64,000 nucleotides of DNA from Ornithodoros turicata (GCF_037126465.1 NC_088201.1:139440376-139504375), one strand, 5' to 3'; shown: positions 48,270 through 61,490, counted from the first letter of the stretch. The notes: generated from the letters alone by a model not told the origin. A program made the numbers and translations.

Positions 48270-51200
48270 CCCTATTGAAAAAACCCATATCGAATAAATA
48301 CGGGTCCCATATATATGGCATTATTGAACATGGGGTTATGTGTCATATGGACATATGAGTTATATAGACCATACGGGGTCCTCATATGGCCCGTATGAGC
48401 CGTACGAGAATCTCCATATCCAACAATCCCGCATAAATGTGTCCCATACAATTATCATGTGACCCATAGACCCACGTGATTGTGTGAGCCACAACGGAAT
48501 TATGAGACCGCTTATACGGGGCGCAGAGAGCATAAGGTTATGTACCACGTTGAAGAAGCCGCTGGTCGGGTAACGGTCGTATGACGATACGGAGTGAAGG
48601 TTATACAGGGTTGACACATAGTGGGGAACCAAAATCCACCTACACACAAAGCACCAAAGGGGAGGATACATTGTGAAAGCAGTACTGATCTTAGAAAAAT
48701 GTAGGTATGATAAGCTGGGTATCTTTACGCGAACATAGTGGCAAAGGAACCAGGAAACTTTTCTCTGTTATCCAGTTTATTTGGCTTGTTACATTCAAGG
48801 GCACGGTTGTAAAAGCTTGCACTGCCATGAAGCAGACATTGGAGTTGCATGGGTGAAGTGCACACCCTACCTGTTTCGCAGGAAACACAACTCAGTAAAA
48901 ATCTCTGCAATGACCTGTAGCTTAACTTACTTTGTCTTTTAAGATCTCAGCGACGTGTGTGTTCATTTCCTACGTCGGGAGTGCGACAGCCCATTTGTCT
49001 TGTGCACAGAAACAAATCTGTCAAAAGCGTCTGAAATTCAAAGATTCCACATTTGTAACAGGCCAATGAAGCATCACATGTGACATCTTCACCCGATGTT
49101 AAGTGACGATATCGGTTAACGACTACGGCAACGACCAATATGAGTTCAGCATAAGGTAACAGGACTCAAGAGGGTAGCAATCACACTGAGTGCATAAAGT
49201 AATAGGAACCCACACGCTAGGAATGTTACCAAGCAAACCGTGCATGAATCATGACACAGCAGCCTCAACACTAACCTTCCATTCACGAAATCCAACGGCT
49301 TCTGGTCGTATCTCGCAAGGCGTACAAACAGAGAAACATGTCCAGACATCACTAGCAAGGCACAAACACACAGTCAGAACAGTCCGAGCCACCAACGCCA
49401 CGCCGAAACACCCAGAACAGGAACGACGACAACACGCGACCGCTCTCCTCCGGTGCTCAACGTCTCCTGAGAGCAGTGGCGGATGCAGAGTGTGGCATCG
49501 GGGGCGCCACTGTCGCGGCGCTCTTCGTGCTATATCAAGAGAACTGAAATCGGCGCGAGCACGACAACAATGCTATCGGAAAGAGGACGTTTTCCCCGTC
49601 AAAACGAGACCACATTCACCTTCCTACGCCAAGAAACACCAAATATCGAAAAAAATGCCCCGCGCCCCATGTATAAGGAAACCGCCGTTGCCACGGGATC
49701 CTAACTACAGAACGGAGAGAGATACAAAGGTGTCGCAAGTTCCTACACCTTGCCCGCTTTGAGCACGTGTGCCCGTCAGAGGGAGGTTCGGATCTGCCGT
49801 GGGGTTCGAACCCACACACTGAGACAAATGTCGCAGAACGGGGGTCGGCGTCAGGAATTTTCGGAATGACGCCCTAACAGCTGGAAATTGACGGGTGGTC
49901 CGAATCGGAAACTTGTAGTGCAGGGCACGGAGCATTTTGGGTAAATCGGGCGTTAGGTAAGCAAGTTACAGCACTGAACAGCGGGAAGCGTTTCGGGGCG
50001 TCGTCACCCGGCACGCCGGCGTCGAAAAACTACAAAGCCAATATCTTATCTTGGAGAACGAAACTTTTCGGGCCTTTAGGACAAACTCGATTAAAAATAG
50101 CACGTCGAGACCCTCAAAACTACGTTACACACGACTATGTAGCTGTAACTGGGGCGGTTTTAGGAAAATGCGGCCGCCCGTCACATGTATCGTGAGGAAT
50201 GCAAACACGCAAACCGGGAACTGGAGAACCGCTAAAGTTACAGAGCTGCGCTCAATTTTGTCACGTTTGGTACGTCATGTAGAGCATGTTACAAAAAAAA
50301 TGAACATCGTCGGACACGAGCTTCCTTCCTAAAAAGGACCCCAAAGTTTGCAAAAAGAGCGTCGCGAACGCGTCTTCACCCACAGTTTCCGAACCGCTAC
50401 AGACCGGACCGCGGTGTGATTTGGCCGATCATAGAACTATTCGAGACCTATTTGGACGCAAATTTTGGCGTGAACTCGACAAACGCCGCGGGAGTGACGG
50501 CGCTCCGAATTTGTCGTATATGTGCTGATGGATGATGAGCAGGCTATCCGTGTACTCCAGATAAATACCTGAAGAATCGATACTTTGAGTACGGGAACAG
50601 GTTAGAAAGCAGGACAAATCCATGTTAGGGTATAACTAATTGTATTCTCAGCAAAAAGCGACACCATCCAACCTGACCTAACCTATAGTCATGTGTGTCA
50701 ACTCACGTGTCGTTCGGAGCGTGTATCCTATTTCCTAGCGTGTATCCGTCCGTCCGTTACTATTTAGTTCCTAACACAGGAACGTAGCAATGAGTTTATT
50801 TATCTGCACGTTCCTCCACGGCAGTGACACACATTTGGTCCGCACAATCCATTTTTATAAGGTAAGTTCGTGACGCAATTAAGTGGCCCATTTCAAAAAC
50901 TAGTTTGGCATAATTGTACCCATAACTATGTGGCAGAATCAACGTTTCGAATTATGTGTCATGTGTGATTCCTGTCCCCCATACTATCCTAATGTGCATC
51001 ATACGGCCCCATATGTGTACCATTGCTGTCACATACGAAGTCGTATGGAACCCATATTGCTGCCACATCACTTCATATGGGTGAAAGATATGTGATATAC
51101 GGTCCCATATCACTTCATACGAGGCCCACATAAGTATCATATTGACTCCATATGACTCCGTACGGTACCCATAAGAATGCCATATTGTCTACATATGACT

Positions 51201-51308
51201 TCATACGCGGTCCATATGTAGTAATATAGGACACATACGAATCTGTACGGGAACCATACAAACTGATATAGGAACCGTATGAGTCTCATACGGGATTTTT
51301 CAATAGGG
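48270..51308 (+). mobile_element. CAT-family DNA transposon, copy 3
   Basis: Same ends and direction as copy 2, which it follows after about 450 bp. It is flanked by TAT on both sides. It lacks the LINE and also lacks a segment present in copies A and 2 between the phrases GCTGATGGA and GAGCAGGCTA (junction at about 50530). The longest frame (49190-49762, 190 codons) is poorly kept in the other copies, so I do not call it a gene. Confidence 0.85.
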
Positions 51309-51311
51309 TAT

Positions 51312-54198
51312 GACAATCGCTGTCGAACCCCGTCCACCTCTTCCTTATCGCGCTCTGGTTCGCCACCTGTCCCCTGAATCTCCTTGTCTACGACAGTCAG
51401 GTAGTGAACTTCCCTTTAAGCAGAACTGCTAGTAAGCAACCTAAGTAAAATGCCACTGAAGCTGCGCAAGGTTTTCATATATAATGCGTGCCATCTGAAA
51501 ACGATAGGACAAATAAGCTTACGTTCCTTGTGGCTGAGGCTGTGCCACTTCATAGACGTGGGTCGGTGGGTTTCATTGCAGCTTATATCTGTCTTTCGTG
51601 CTCGTACGTGAACATTGAAATGTTATGGAGTACGCTAGAAGGAAACGTCCGAAACTGGGACGTGCGAGAGAGCGCCATATTGAATCAGGCAGCGTCGCCG
51701 GAGCAGCGCTCTACTCCGCCGCTAAGCTTAGCGGATAGCATAACGTATATGCGCAGCGGAATAATCAGAAAACAAGGCCTGTGCTCAAACATGAAACACG
51801 TAAACGGTACACACACCAAGGTCACTGCCATGGCCGCTGCCTCGACCGCGGCTACGAGACTGGGTAGGAGCAGACAGTGACAAATCCGTAGCCAGTCGAA
51901 GCGGCAGAGCAAGAGTTGCCAATAGTTTTCGGAATTGGGCCTGTTTTTACTGGCTAAATATGCGCGACATTCCTGCGGCTGATTCAATATGGGTGCTTCC
52001 GGGCGCATACACTCAGAGAGGGATGAGCCCCGTTCAAGTCCTTCGCTCTCCTCCAATCCTCCTCCCCGCCTTTCATTCTAGCCTCTCTCCGTAAGATTTC
52101 TATGTACGTGAAAGTTCTCGCCTCGTAAGGGTTCAGGATATGGACACCGAAGGCATCAATTTCTATTTTAAATTTTTATTTCTCCGTATTTAAATAGTGG
52201 CACCTTTTGTCCTCTCCGCAGTTGCACCCTACGGGACATTGGCTAAGATCACGGCACTGAAACGAACGTTGAAACAAGCGTTTAACTGAATGCCGATGCA
52301 TACACGCTGCAAGGGGTGCCGTTTATGTGTATTCTGGCGTTCGTTACGTAAAAGTGTTACTGCAAATTCATGTCTACTTTGTATTCGCATAAGCGTGTGC
52401 ACGTTCAAAAAGTTCGCTACATGCATGATAGGTTAATTAGAGAGGGCCTCCACGATAGAGCACATAGAAAGAAAAAAAAAACTATGTAAGAAGTAACATC
52501 CAGTTCCCATAGGCTGGTATCATACTAACTCTGAATGTTCGACATGGGAAAGGAAAGTCTGCCTTTCCGAAAAACTGTCGATCGTGATACGACTGTCCAT
52601 GTTCGGCATCCTGGGTACTCTTCTGGCCATGTTGACTATAATCACTGAAAAATGCTGCAAGTTATATTAAGTACTGCTTAAAAAACTCATCACAACCTGA
52701 ATTATGACACCTACTGAAAGTCCAATGTGAGCGGTGTACTAAGGTAAAAATTGAATCGAACAAACCCGGCTGCTCTGACAGCCTAAAACCGCCCCTGCGT
52801 TCAGCGGCATAACATCAAACGCTACCCATAATCAAATATCTCTCTCGAGCCAACACTGCGCATGCTTCACAGTACGACGTACAACCGCGAGCATGACCTT
52901 GGAGGACGCTGCCAATTATCAACGCTTTAAAGGAGCATGGAAAGACTAGCGAAGAAATATGTCGGGAGCACGAGAAATTAGGATTACAAGCCCAGGTACA
53001 CACATTCGTACAGTAACCATGAATGTAGTGCGTAATCCTGGAGCGCAAGGTTGCTTTTAACCTCGAGGGACAGACAACCTGCTTCCCGCGACCGTCAGTC
53101 TGCAAGGTCGTGTGGCTGGCCGATACTGAGGTGAGCGCCTGTTTTTATTTATTTTTTTGCTCTGTCCGTACCGCGTCTCGACGTACCGGGTTCGCTCTGG
53201 CTAGCGGATGATTCTGTGATGAAAAACGCTCGCGATGATTCAATGAAAAACGCTCCGTCACCTGACGCCACGAGACGCGAGGACCCGCTGGTCAAGGTTG
53301 TCGCTGCTGCGCTCTCTCTTGCAAAGCAATTTTCTCAATATATTCGCTGTTCCCAAATGAAATATTTTGCAGGACGGTTCGTGTAAGTAGTATGGTCACA
53401 TGACTCAGTAAAAAGCTATATGTTCCAAGTGCCTTCCACGTTCCTATAAGAACACATTGTGCAACACTCGCGAACATTTTTGGGTGGCACTTAGGGCATA
53501 AAATATACGGCCACGACATACTATCTACCTGGTTCGGCCATCCCATTTTTTCCCGTTTCATTACAATCTACCTGATTGTAATGAAAGGGGATCCCAGCGG
53601 CCGGGTAGTCTTTTTTTCCTTGTGAATTATTCAAACAAAACTTAGACAAATGGCGGCACAGTTCGCACGCTGGACTGTACGTTAATAAGGTACCGGGTGT
53701 AGGATCCCCTCCCCACCACCAAGACGCTATATCGGCATTCCATAAAGACACTACATTCAGGTGCGGTGACTGCATGCCAGTTATATTACCTCGCAATTGT
53801 AGCCGAGACGAGCACAAGGACGACAATTTGCCAGAACACCATCAAAGCAATTCTTCGCTGCTTGTTACTGATGATGAGCGTGCATGCCCAGCTACAGTTT
53901 ACGTGCATGCCCAGCATGCGCGCCTGGAGTTTACGTCCGAAGCACGTCTTTACATGTCGTGCACGATAAAATATGATACAATGCTTAACGAGCGCACCTG
54001 GCTAACAAAAAACGGAAGGACGGTTAACGCTTACATTTAACACGAATCAGCAGCAGCAGTTGCTTAAAGGTGGCGTACACACATTCGCCGCTACATTCTT
54101 GCCAAATGGTGGTTTAGTAATTTTACAGCAGCACTTCTGCTGAGTGTATTTTACTTCACTGTCTCACACGTAACGTGACTATTATAGCTTTGTGCTCT
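51312..54198. other. No recognised gene
   Basis: A 130-codon plus frame (51488-51880) matches nothing I know. An inverted pair, GCGCCATATTGAATCAGGC near 51675 and its complement near 51975, suggests an old palindromic element of about 330 bp. The rest is unassigned. Confidence 0.4.
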
Positions 54199-54545
54199 CC
54201 CTGTTGAAAAAAGCCAAATAGGTTTCTATGGGATCTTTTTGTCCCATACAAATTGATGCAGGATTCTTTATGTCCTATTTTGTTTCATGTTGGAAAGTTG
54301 TGGGGTTCTACATGCCGTACATTGATTCACATAAAGGTGAGTCATACCATCCTAAATGTCTCATATCAGGCTATGTAGGAGAGTTGTGGTGTCCTACTTG
54401 TCCCATATTCGGCAATGGAGGAAAGTTGTAGGACAGTACATTGCCTATATCCGGCTACGTAGGAGACGTGTAGGATGCTACAAGACATCAAAAAGGAGCT
54501 ATGGGAGATCTTATACGGCCTGTTTGGTTCCATGGGGGGAGGACG
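54199..54545 (+). mobile_element. Diverged CAT-like left end
   Basis: CCCTGTTGAAAAAAGCC at 54199 resembles the CAT terminus CCCTATTGAAAAAACCC, and the following 340 bp are an array of CCCATA-, TCCTA- and GGCTACGTAGGA-like words. The words differ from those in CAT copies, so this is probably a related family. I could not find its right end. Confidence 0.55.
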
Positions 54546-55770
54546 TGGGAATTATGTTGAAATATTTAAGTGATATACTAACACAGCAACAAACAGTGTT
54601 TTATTGCAGACATATTTGCTTCAAAAGTGGGGCCCTGGACTTTTTATACAAAAAAGAGCATAAATAAGATGTGAAACACAAACATAAATATCATAAACTG
54701 GTGCTACATCAGGCTATTTTACAATTGGAAGTTGCGTAACAGTACACACGTTGATACAGTATACATGATCTAACAGCTGTTCCTGTGTTTTACTTCCTGT
54801 GTATACTTTTCCAAATTTCAACGTGTACGCAGTGGACACTGGAATAGTACACACATTGAAATTTTTGCATTTGATAACAGAAGGAAACTTTTATGTTGGT
54901 ATGTGGGTTGCGTTGCACTTACCCCGGACAAGAAAAAAAAAAGGAAAAGACGTGTGTCGTTACGTAAAATAATCCAGAAGTATGAAAAAAACTCACAAAG
55001 GTTATGTTTTTAAATAACCAGAACCACAAAATCATGTCACAGAAAAATCACACGCATGATGTTTTTATATATCTTAATTAAATGAATTGAATATCTCTTC
55101 TCCAACCCTCCAGCAGACCCAAGGAATCAGCAGTATTAGGAAGCAACAAGCAAAAACAATCAAAACAGCTGTGGATAACGGAACTAGCTATATTCAATCA
55201 TGTTTGCCAGCGCGCACACATACGGCAGGTTATCGCAGGTTATCAAGTGCGAATTCTATTTGAACCCTCTGCAAGTGAATTTTTTTTTAAATGTTTAAAA
55301 CAACTGAATGGACAGGTTGGTCCGACAGCCGAGAAACGGGCGTATCAATCAGTCCGTCCGATGCTTTTGCCCTGAAAAAAAGAAAAACTGACCGTTACAG
55401 AACGCATTAAAAATAATGAGGAAGCATACCTTAGACCACAATCCACCGCAGTTGGTGCGGAACAAGCGGGCGTTGCCAATCTCGCTAAATATGTGAGGAG
55501 GGAAAAAAACGACTTCACGCGCAGCAAAAGTGTTGAAAACTGTAAACGAAACTAGTCAAACATTTGGACGATAATGACGTCATCGGTATTACGAGGATCT
55601 ACAAAGCTGAGCTTGATGTCGAGAATCACGATCAAACGATTGCTTCGACATTTATAGTAAAGCTTTTCCTCTTACTCTCTCTAACGTCCTTGAACGTGTT
55701 TGGACATGTTTGGACGTGTTTCCACATGTTTTGATGTGTTTAGACACGAACCCCGCGACACGGAAACGTC
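54546..55770. other. No recognised gene
   Basis: AT-rich sequence with only short open frames. Runs such as ACATGTTTGGACGTGTT near 55695-55740 form a small tandem-like patch before the SINE. Confidence 0.45.
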
Positions 55771-55774
55771 ATGC

Positions 55775-55900
55775 AGCACGAATTAGTCTAGTGGTTAGTG
55801 TATCACAGCCAGTGCGGGAGGTCTCTGGGTTCAAATCCCACTCTGGGCCTTCTTGTAGCCACATAGAAGTCGGCCCAGAACGCACCAGATTATTAGCTAG
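55775..55900 (+). mobile_element. tRNA-derived SINE
   Basis: RNA polymerase III boxes are well placed: A box TAGTCTAGTGG at 55784-55794 and B box GGTTCAAATCC at 55828-55838, 44 bases apart from start to start. The segment does not close into a cloverleaf acceptor stem, so it is a SINE head and not a tRNA gene. A tRNA-unrelated tail follows. Boundaries are approximate because no duplication was found. Confidence 0.75.
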
Positions 55901-56113
55901 ACATTAGTGTAACGTTTTATTCGACGATGGGATCATTGTTATATGCGAGATTGCAACGAAAAAAGGCTCGAAAGACGGAAGGCGGGGTGGGTAAAGTACA
56001 GCCGACACCGTCGCAATGCAAGGTGGAGAAATGCGGTGTAGCGACTATAAAAGGTGCACCGGTTCTACGACGATTGATCGAGATCCCATGAGGGTCATGC
56101 ATCAATCCACGAC

Positions 56114-56558
56114 GTGAGCCGTTTCGTGGAGAAAAATGTAAGTTGGGCGGCTCTACTGTGTCAGTCTATTCTATATATGGTATTGTTTTTCAGGAAAAGA
56201 AAAGAAAGAGAGCACGAAGCTAGAATAGAGAACCTCGCCAACAGTCCAGTCGTCCTCTCAGACGATGACGACGACGACAATAGGGTCAGTAGTTCGCCTT
56301 TCGTAATACCTGAAAGAGACGACGACGAACCCCTAGATGGGCATGATGTGGGCAGGGGATCAGTCGTATACAGATTTCATTCCTCTGTCTGGTAGGGCTA
56401 GAGATGAATTACCAGATGCAAGCCCAGAATTTCGAGGGGAAGAGAACCCTGTCGAGTGCCGTAGAATCGTTGAATTACGCGAACACGTCGTAGTGAATCA
56501 TCCCTCCGTCACGGAGAGACGATTCCTACCTTTTTTTTTTTTTTGTCACAGATGAGGC
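56114..56558 (+). pseudogene. Acidic leader region upstream of the polymerase
   Basis: Open but frame-shifting sequence with a basic stretch (RKRKEREHEAR, about 56198-56230) and an acidic run (LSDDDDDDN, about 56255-56285). It runs into a 17-base poly-T at about 56530, after which the polymerase-like reading continues in another frame. It may be the start of the polymerase protein or the end of an upstream gene of the same element. No known domain is recognised. Confidence 0.4.
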
Positions 56559-56792
56559 ATTCGACGGAACGGCTACCAGATACACCCTTCTCTGTTCCTC
56601 GCACGATGACAACGTTGACAATTTGCGACTCTATCTGCCGAGCATAGCTCCAGTAACCACGCGCGTACTGGAAGCTTATCCCATGCATTTCAAATTTTAG
56701 CTGTGCTTGAAAGCGCTCATGGTTAAGGACGGATCCGACGGGTTGACTCCTCATGTCCTTCACGTGAACCTTCATCTGAGAGTGGTTCATAC

Positions 56793-57529
56793 CAGACTTG
56801 TACGTATTTGGAGTATTGTATTTAAAATACTGTATTTTAAATACAATTTGCGGTATTTTGGTACTCTATTCAATACTTTTTGTTTTGTGTATTTGTACTC
56901 TATTTAAAATACATTTTATGGTATTTTCTACTCAATACTCTAATTACATATTTTGGATCTCCCTCTCAGACTTTCTGTGTCTCGTCTTTTATCTTGCTTG
57001 TTCAGTGGAAATTTCCTGAGTCCCTTGGACTTGACCCGGACATTGGCCCTTCTTGGAAGTCCCCATTTAGAGATCTTGCCCCGTGTGTACTAATCCTTGG
57101 CCGGTCAGGGTTCTATTATGTGTGCTGACGGTGATGCCGAATTCTGACCTCGACGAGCAGGGACATGCTAGAAGTTTGCTTTGTTCTGGGTCACATATAC
57201 TTAGTGGAGTAATGTGGTATCTCTTTTTCCTCTTTTTGGGACTTGTGTTTAGATAACTCCTATCACACAGTGGCGGTCAGCGTAGTGCGCGGGGTTTAGG
57301 TGATTCATGTCACGTAGCGGCGACGTGCCGCATTGACCACTGACTGGTAACTTTTTGCGTTCAAAGATAAATAGTATCTTAATTGTATTTCAAATACTTT
57401 ATGAAGTATTTTGTACTCTATTTTAATTACATTAATTTTCATGTATTTATACTCTATCTTAATTACATTCTAACGTTAGTATTTATTATCTTATCTTAAA
57501 TACATTTTTGAGTATCTTGTACATGTCTG
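56793..57529. mobile_element. hAT-type MITE (AT-rich), in polymerase B
   Basis: The 8-bp duplication GTTCATAC (56785-56792 and 57530-57537) bounds ends CAGACTTGTAC and, from the right, CAGACATGTAC. The interior is rich in GTATTTTAAATAC-type words and has no gene. The right duplication copy includes the first base of the neighbouring TA element, so the hAT inserted after that element. Confidence 0.88.
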
Positions 57530-58154
57530 GTTCATACCCAGTAAACCACAGACGTCTATTAGACATACCAGAAAGATCCAAACATCTAAGACATTTGGGA
57601 TGGCTAGTAGACATCCGGATATATCCAGCTAACGTGGAATGGATGTACTATGGATCGTCGTTAGCTCATCCATAACTGTATAAATGGATATCCTCTGGAT
57701 GTAACAGCTGAACATTTGTCACATCCGGTGGACGTGCCTGTGGGGCATTGCGACGTCTAATATACGTCCAATCGATGTTCCTATCGGATTAACATACGAT
57801 AATATAGACGTATGTTTACGAAACGTTGTTTCGACTATCAATTCAATAGTAATTTTTACGTATAGCGCTAGAAGAAAGCGAATCTATCTTGCGAGAACGT
57901 GAGAAATTGGAGAACGAGTAAAAGCAAGTGTTTCCATTTGTTCGCGTCCTGCTCTCTGCAAAGTACACTCTTAACTCGGTACCCTTTAGTAAAGGGTAAA
58001 AAATCGCAATATTTTACCCTCTATTTCAGAAGCTACCAGGTACCCTCTGAGCAGTACCTTTTATAAAAGTTACAAGGAAACCCACTAATTAGAGGTTACG
58101 GCCTTGAATCCAGCACCTGCCCGTAAAGGTTACGCCAACGTGCGGCTTTTTATA

Positions 58155-58365
58155 CAGGATGTTTATTTTTATTCGCAACAGAGTAGCGCTCATTTGGCAG
58201 GTGGGTTATGTGAATTTTTGCTAATTAATCGATCCGTAGTTACAAACACATGCGTCAGGAAATGTCGGAAATGTTTGTAACTACGGATGGGTTAATTTGC
58301 GAAAATTAACACAACCCACCTGTCAAATGAGCGCTGCTATGATGCGAATAAAAACAAACACCCTG
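58155..58365. mobile_element. 211-bp palindromic MITE
   Basis: CAGGATGTTTATTTTTATTCGCA pairs with CAGGGTGTTTGTTTTTATTCGCA read from the right, and pairing continues inward through GAGCGCT..TTTG, CAGGTGGGTT and GTAGTTACAAACA to a loop near 58235-58270. The CAGGGTGTTT end links it to the other CAGGGTGT foldbacks. The right flank lacks a clear TA. Confidence 0.87.
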
Positions 58366-59673
58366 TGCGTGGGACATGGACAGACCTTTACAGAACACAC
58401 CAAGGTACCAAAATGAACCAGCAGAAAAGGAGATCTTTAACATATGTATATTACAAAAACAGAAGTCTGTCGAGAGGTGACACACTGTGCACAAGGGCGA
58501 TTCTGATGTGAGCAGAAACCATGGTCGCTTTACCATGTACGTGGAAAAAAGAACTATCTTCTAAGTGAGAAGCAATGCATAAAAGTGCGAGGAAGCCAGC
58601 GAGTCAAAACAACTGACCTATGTTTGCTAAGCTGAACAGACCCAACGAAATGCAGAATTGCAGCAGAAAAAAATTTATTCCACATTCGTGTTGCAGAGGC
58701 GAGCGCAAATGGCAATACAGTATTACATAAAACGCACACAACTTTGAGGAATATGAGTGTACAGTAACGCAGGAGACACTACCTTACTGCGTTATCAGCG
58801 TTGGAGGCGCTCTGGGACGAGTTTGTGAGGTACTGCATTGCGCTGGTGACGGTATGTGAACCTGCATGTGGGATCCTGGGAACAAAAGTTTGGGCAATGG
58901 GAGTAACATTTACGGAACCATTCAAATCCGTACAAAGCACAAGCTATAAAGCAGCATAAATGGGGGAAGGCGTTCACTCCGCGATTGAGTCTTATAATAT
59001 CGTAAGAATACAACAAGTAGGAAGCTGCGAAATATATATCTCGATGCATATATCCGCAGCTCGCGAAATGCACGCCGGTTAGAGCTGAAAAGTAGCAAGC
59101 GTTAGTGGCGTTCATATGCAGGACCGCAAAACGCTTGCCATAATCACAACAAACATGCGCTAAGAGCTCTTGCTATCAAAATAACGCACGCACCTACCAC
59201 AAAATGTACACTTACCCAGTGTATGAAGTGTGTGAATTAGGGCTGCGCTGGTGACGTTCGCTTTCGGTTATATATTCTTTGCAATCTTCGCACTCGCTAC
59301 ACTTTCCCCTGGGAACACCGAAAATCTCCTTGTTTGCAAGCGACATCTAGCTTTTCCGTTGTTCCTGACGATACTATGATAAACGCGAGGAAAACCACTG
59401 ATTAAAACAGATTACACTTGTTAACGGACGGACGACGAGCGTTAAGCGTTTCAAGGGAACCGCTCTCAGTGTGGACAGACCTAGACCACGCTCGGCTACG
59501 CAGCGAAATCGGAAATCTTGGTGGTTGCGGCATTGACAATGGTTTTCCACCCTTTAGAAAGAAACATACTATCAGTATTCCAGACTGTGAACTTATAATC
59601 TGTGTTCATACAGCATTGATAACATGTAGTCGACGTATAGATGACGCTGAAACAGATAAAAAATAACAGCGTA

Positions 59674-59826
59674 CCCAAGCAGCACAATGTACTGAAAGTC
59701 GAGTGCAATAGGGGTGGACGGTATGTGTCTTATCAATGTTCTTTGGTTTCACGAATCTGTTCAAGGCCTTTCATCTACCCGACCACCCCTATTGCACTCG
59801 ACTTTCAGTGCATTTTGCTGCTTGGG
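59674..59826. mobile_element. 153-bp palindromic MITE with CCCAAGCAGCA ends
   Basis: TA flanks (59672-59673, 59827-59828) enclose arms of about 47 bases: CCCAAGCAGCACAATGTACT pairs with CCCAAGCAGCAAAATGCACT from the right, then GAAAGTCGAGTGCAATAGG is perfect on both sides. The loop is about 55 bases. Confidence 0.9.
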
Positions 59827-60785
59827 TAGATTCGCAACTGTCGTCTCGAATGGGAGGCTGAAACGTGCCATTATGCTGAAAAACAGAAGGAAAACAAACG
59901 ATAAGAAACTAACAAAGAAATTATCGTTGAAGATTTCGCTTAGAAGTTACAGTGTCGGAGTAGAGGGTACATTTATAAGTACCCCTCTAAATAAGTAAGT
60001 AAATAAGTAACCTCCAAATATACGTTACAGTGGTGTAACCTATAAGAAATCCCGAAATCTACTTCTATATAGAAGTTACATGTTTCTAAAAGTTACAATA
60101 AAATGTACGGGTTTAAGAGTGTATCTACGTAGCACTCTTCCACCAACACAGGAAACCTGTCAGTTTGGCAGCGCCACTCAGTAGGTAACCTCATCATAGA
60201 CAATAGCCTGAATTCCAAACACAATATTTGTTAGCAAGGAATATCAGAAATGTTAGCGGGAAGTTTGACTCATTGCAGACGTACGAATTAATTGCAGAAA
60301 CACATCCTCGACACCGTTACAAACGTTTTCGGCCCCACTACACTTAACAAACATCCCGCAACTATTCGTATTTTAGTATATGTTCCATCCAGTACGCCAA
60401 TAGAGGCTATACTGAGAAATGCCCAAGCCGTGTCGGGTGGGGTACGGCCAGGGCTACGGCATTTGCGCTATTCATGCACACAAAATAGTTGAAAAAGTAG
60501 ATTTGCAATCTCGTCTATATGTTGTCGTATGTTAATCCGGTAGGAACATCGATAGGACGTATATTAGACGTCGCAATGCCTCACAAGCACGTCCACTGGA
60601 TGTGCAAATGTCCAGCTGTTACATCCAGAAGATATCCATCTATACAGTTATGGATGAGCTTCCGACGATCCATAGTACATACATTCCACGTTAGCTGGAC
60701 ATATCCGGATGTCTACTAGATATCCAAAATATCCACGGTGTACCATCCTTTAGCTGTCCATTAGATGTTCGTGGTTTACTGGGTA

Positions 60786-61490
60786 ACTGACAAGAAATCG
60801 AAGGCGCGATAAATGCTGCCATCGCGGAGTCCTCGCAGCGCGTAGAAAACTATGCGAGAGAAGGGTCTGGTTTCACCTCCAACGACGTCCAATGTGTCGG
60901 CTTAAAACTAACGCGTTTGAAACTGAAGTGGACTGAGTGCACGATCGAGCCTCCAGAAATGTTGAAAAGAAGAACAAGGACTCTCACAAACGTCAAACTC
61001 CCACCGAATCACGAAAACCAGTGTTTCAAGTATAGCGTGCTGGCACTCTTGCATCCGTTGAGGAACAAACGAAACGATTATGCCGGACACCGCAAATACA
61101 TAAATCCTTCGAATCCAAAGACGCGCGTAACGTACTCGCCGCTCTGCTTCCCAGTCACTTACGAAGACATTACTCCGTGGGAGAGAAATAAAAAAATATC
61201 CGTGTACATCTACGTGTTCGATGAGCAGATGAGTTCGATATCTACCGGACGGGTTCCCTGCACGCTCTATAAAGATAAAGTCCATTTGCTCGAGGTTAGG
61301 CAGAATGTCTATGGCATAAAAAAGTTTAGCACTTTCATGGAACCAAGTAACTAGTTTTATTGCGAGAAATGCACAAGCGGTTATGGGACGAAAGGGGCGT
61401 TGGAGCAGCGCGAACGTCTGTGTCGAGACGTAAACGAAGTGACTCTCGAAATGACAAAAGGGGGAGTGACCCAATCCAGAAGAAAAATGG
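60786..61490 (+). pseudogene. Polymerase B piece 2: N-terminal domain
   Basis: Contains GSGF and the NHENQCFKYSVLALLHP stretch (about 61003-61053), then ISVYIYVFDEQ and a zinc-binding FYCEKCTSGYGT segment after the in-frame stop at 61352-61354. This order (glycine-serine-glycine motif, CF.YSV.A, FPV...W, cysteine knuckle) is characteristic of Polinton and adintovirus polymerase N-termini. A frameshift at about 61490 links it to the next piece. Confidence 0.8.

Larger units (their letters stand above)
57966..60121. mobile_element. CACTCTTAA-ended non-autonomous element, nested
   Basis: The ends CACTCTTAACTCGGTACCC and, from the right, CACTCTTAAACCCGTAC, have TA on both sides (57964-57965, 60122-60123). 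Subterminal words ACCCTTTAGTAAAGGGTA and variants such as GTAACCT/AGGTTAC recur at both ends (57980-58135, 59950-60110). It shares the end and architecture with 25502-28247, so both belong to one CACT-ended group. The interior contains two palindromic MITEs and no recognised gene. Confidence 0.75.
57537..60783. mobile_element. TA-target element with ~300-bp inverted ends, in polymerase B
   Basis: The ends CCCAGTAAACCACAGACGTC and, from the right, CCCAGTAAACCACGAACATC, are flanked by TA (57535-57536, 60784-60785). The terminal repeats extend to about 57830 and from about 60500, including words such as GGATATATCCAGCTAACGT and its counterpart. Inside it lies a separate element (57966-60121). No transposase is seen. 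Polymerase reading resumes directly after the right TA. Confidence 0.88.

Noticed and set aside
49190..49762. 190-codon frame in CAT copy 3
   Set aside because: The frame is broken in copies A and 2 and its peptide has no recognisable domain; it follows GC-rich non-coding sequence.
55781..55850. tRNA gene
   Set aside because: A and B boxes are present but the acceptor stem does not pair, so it is called a SINE head.
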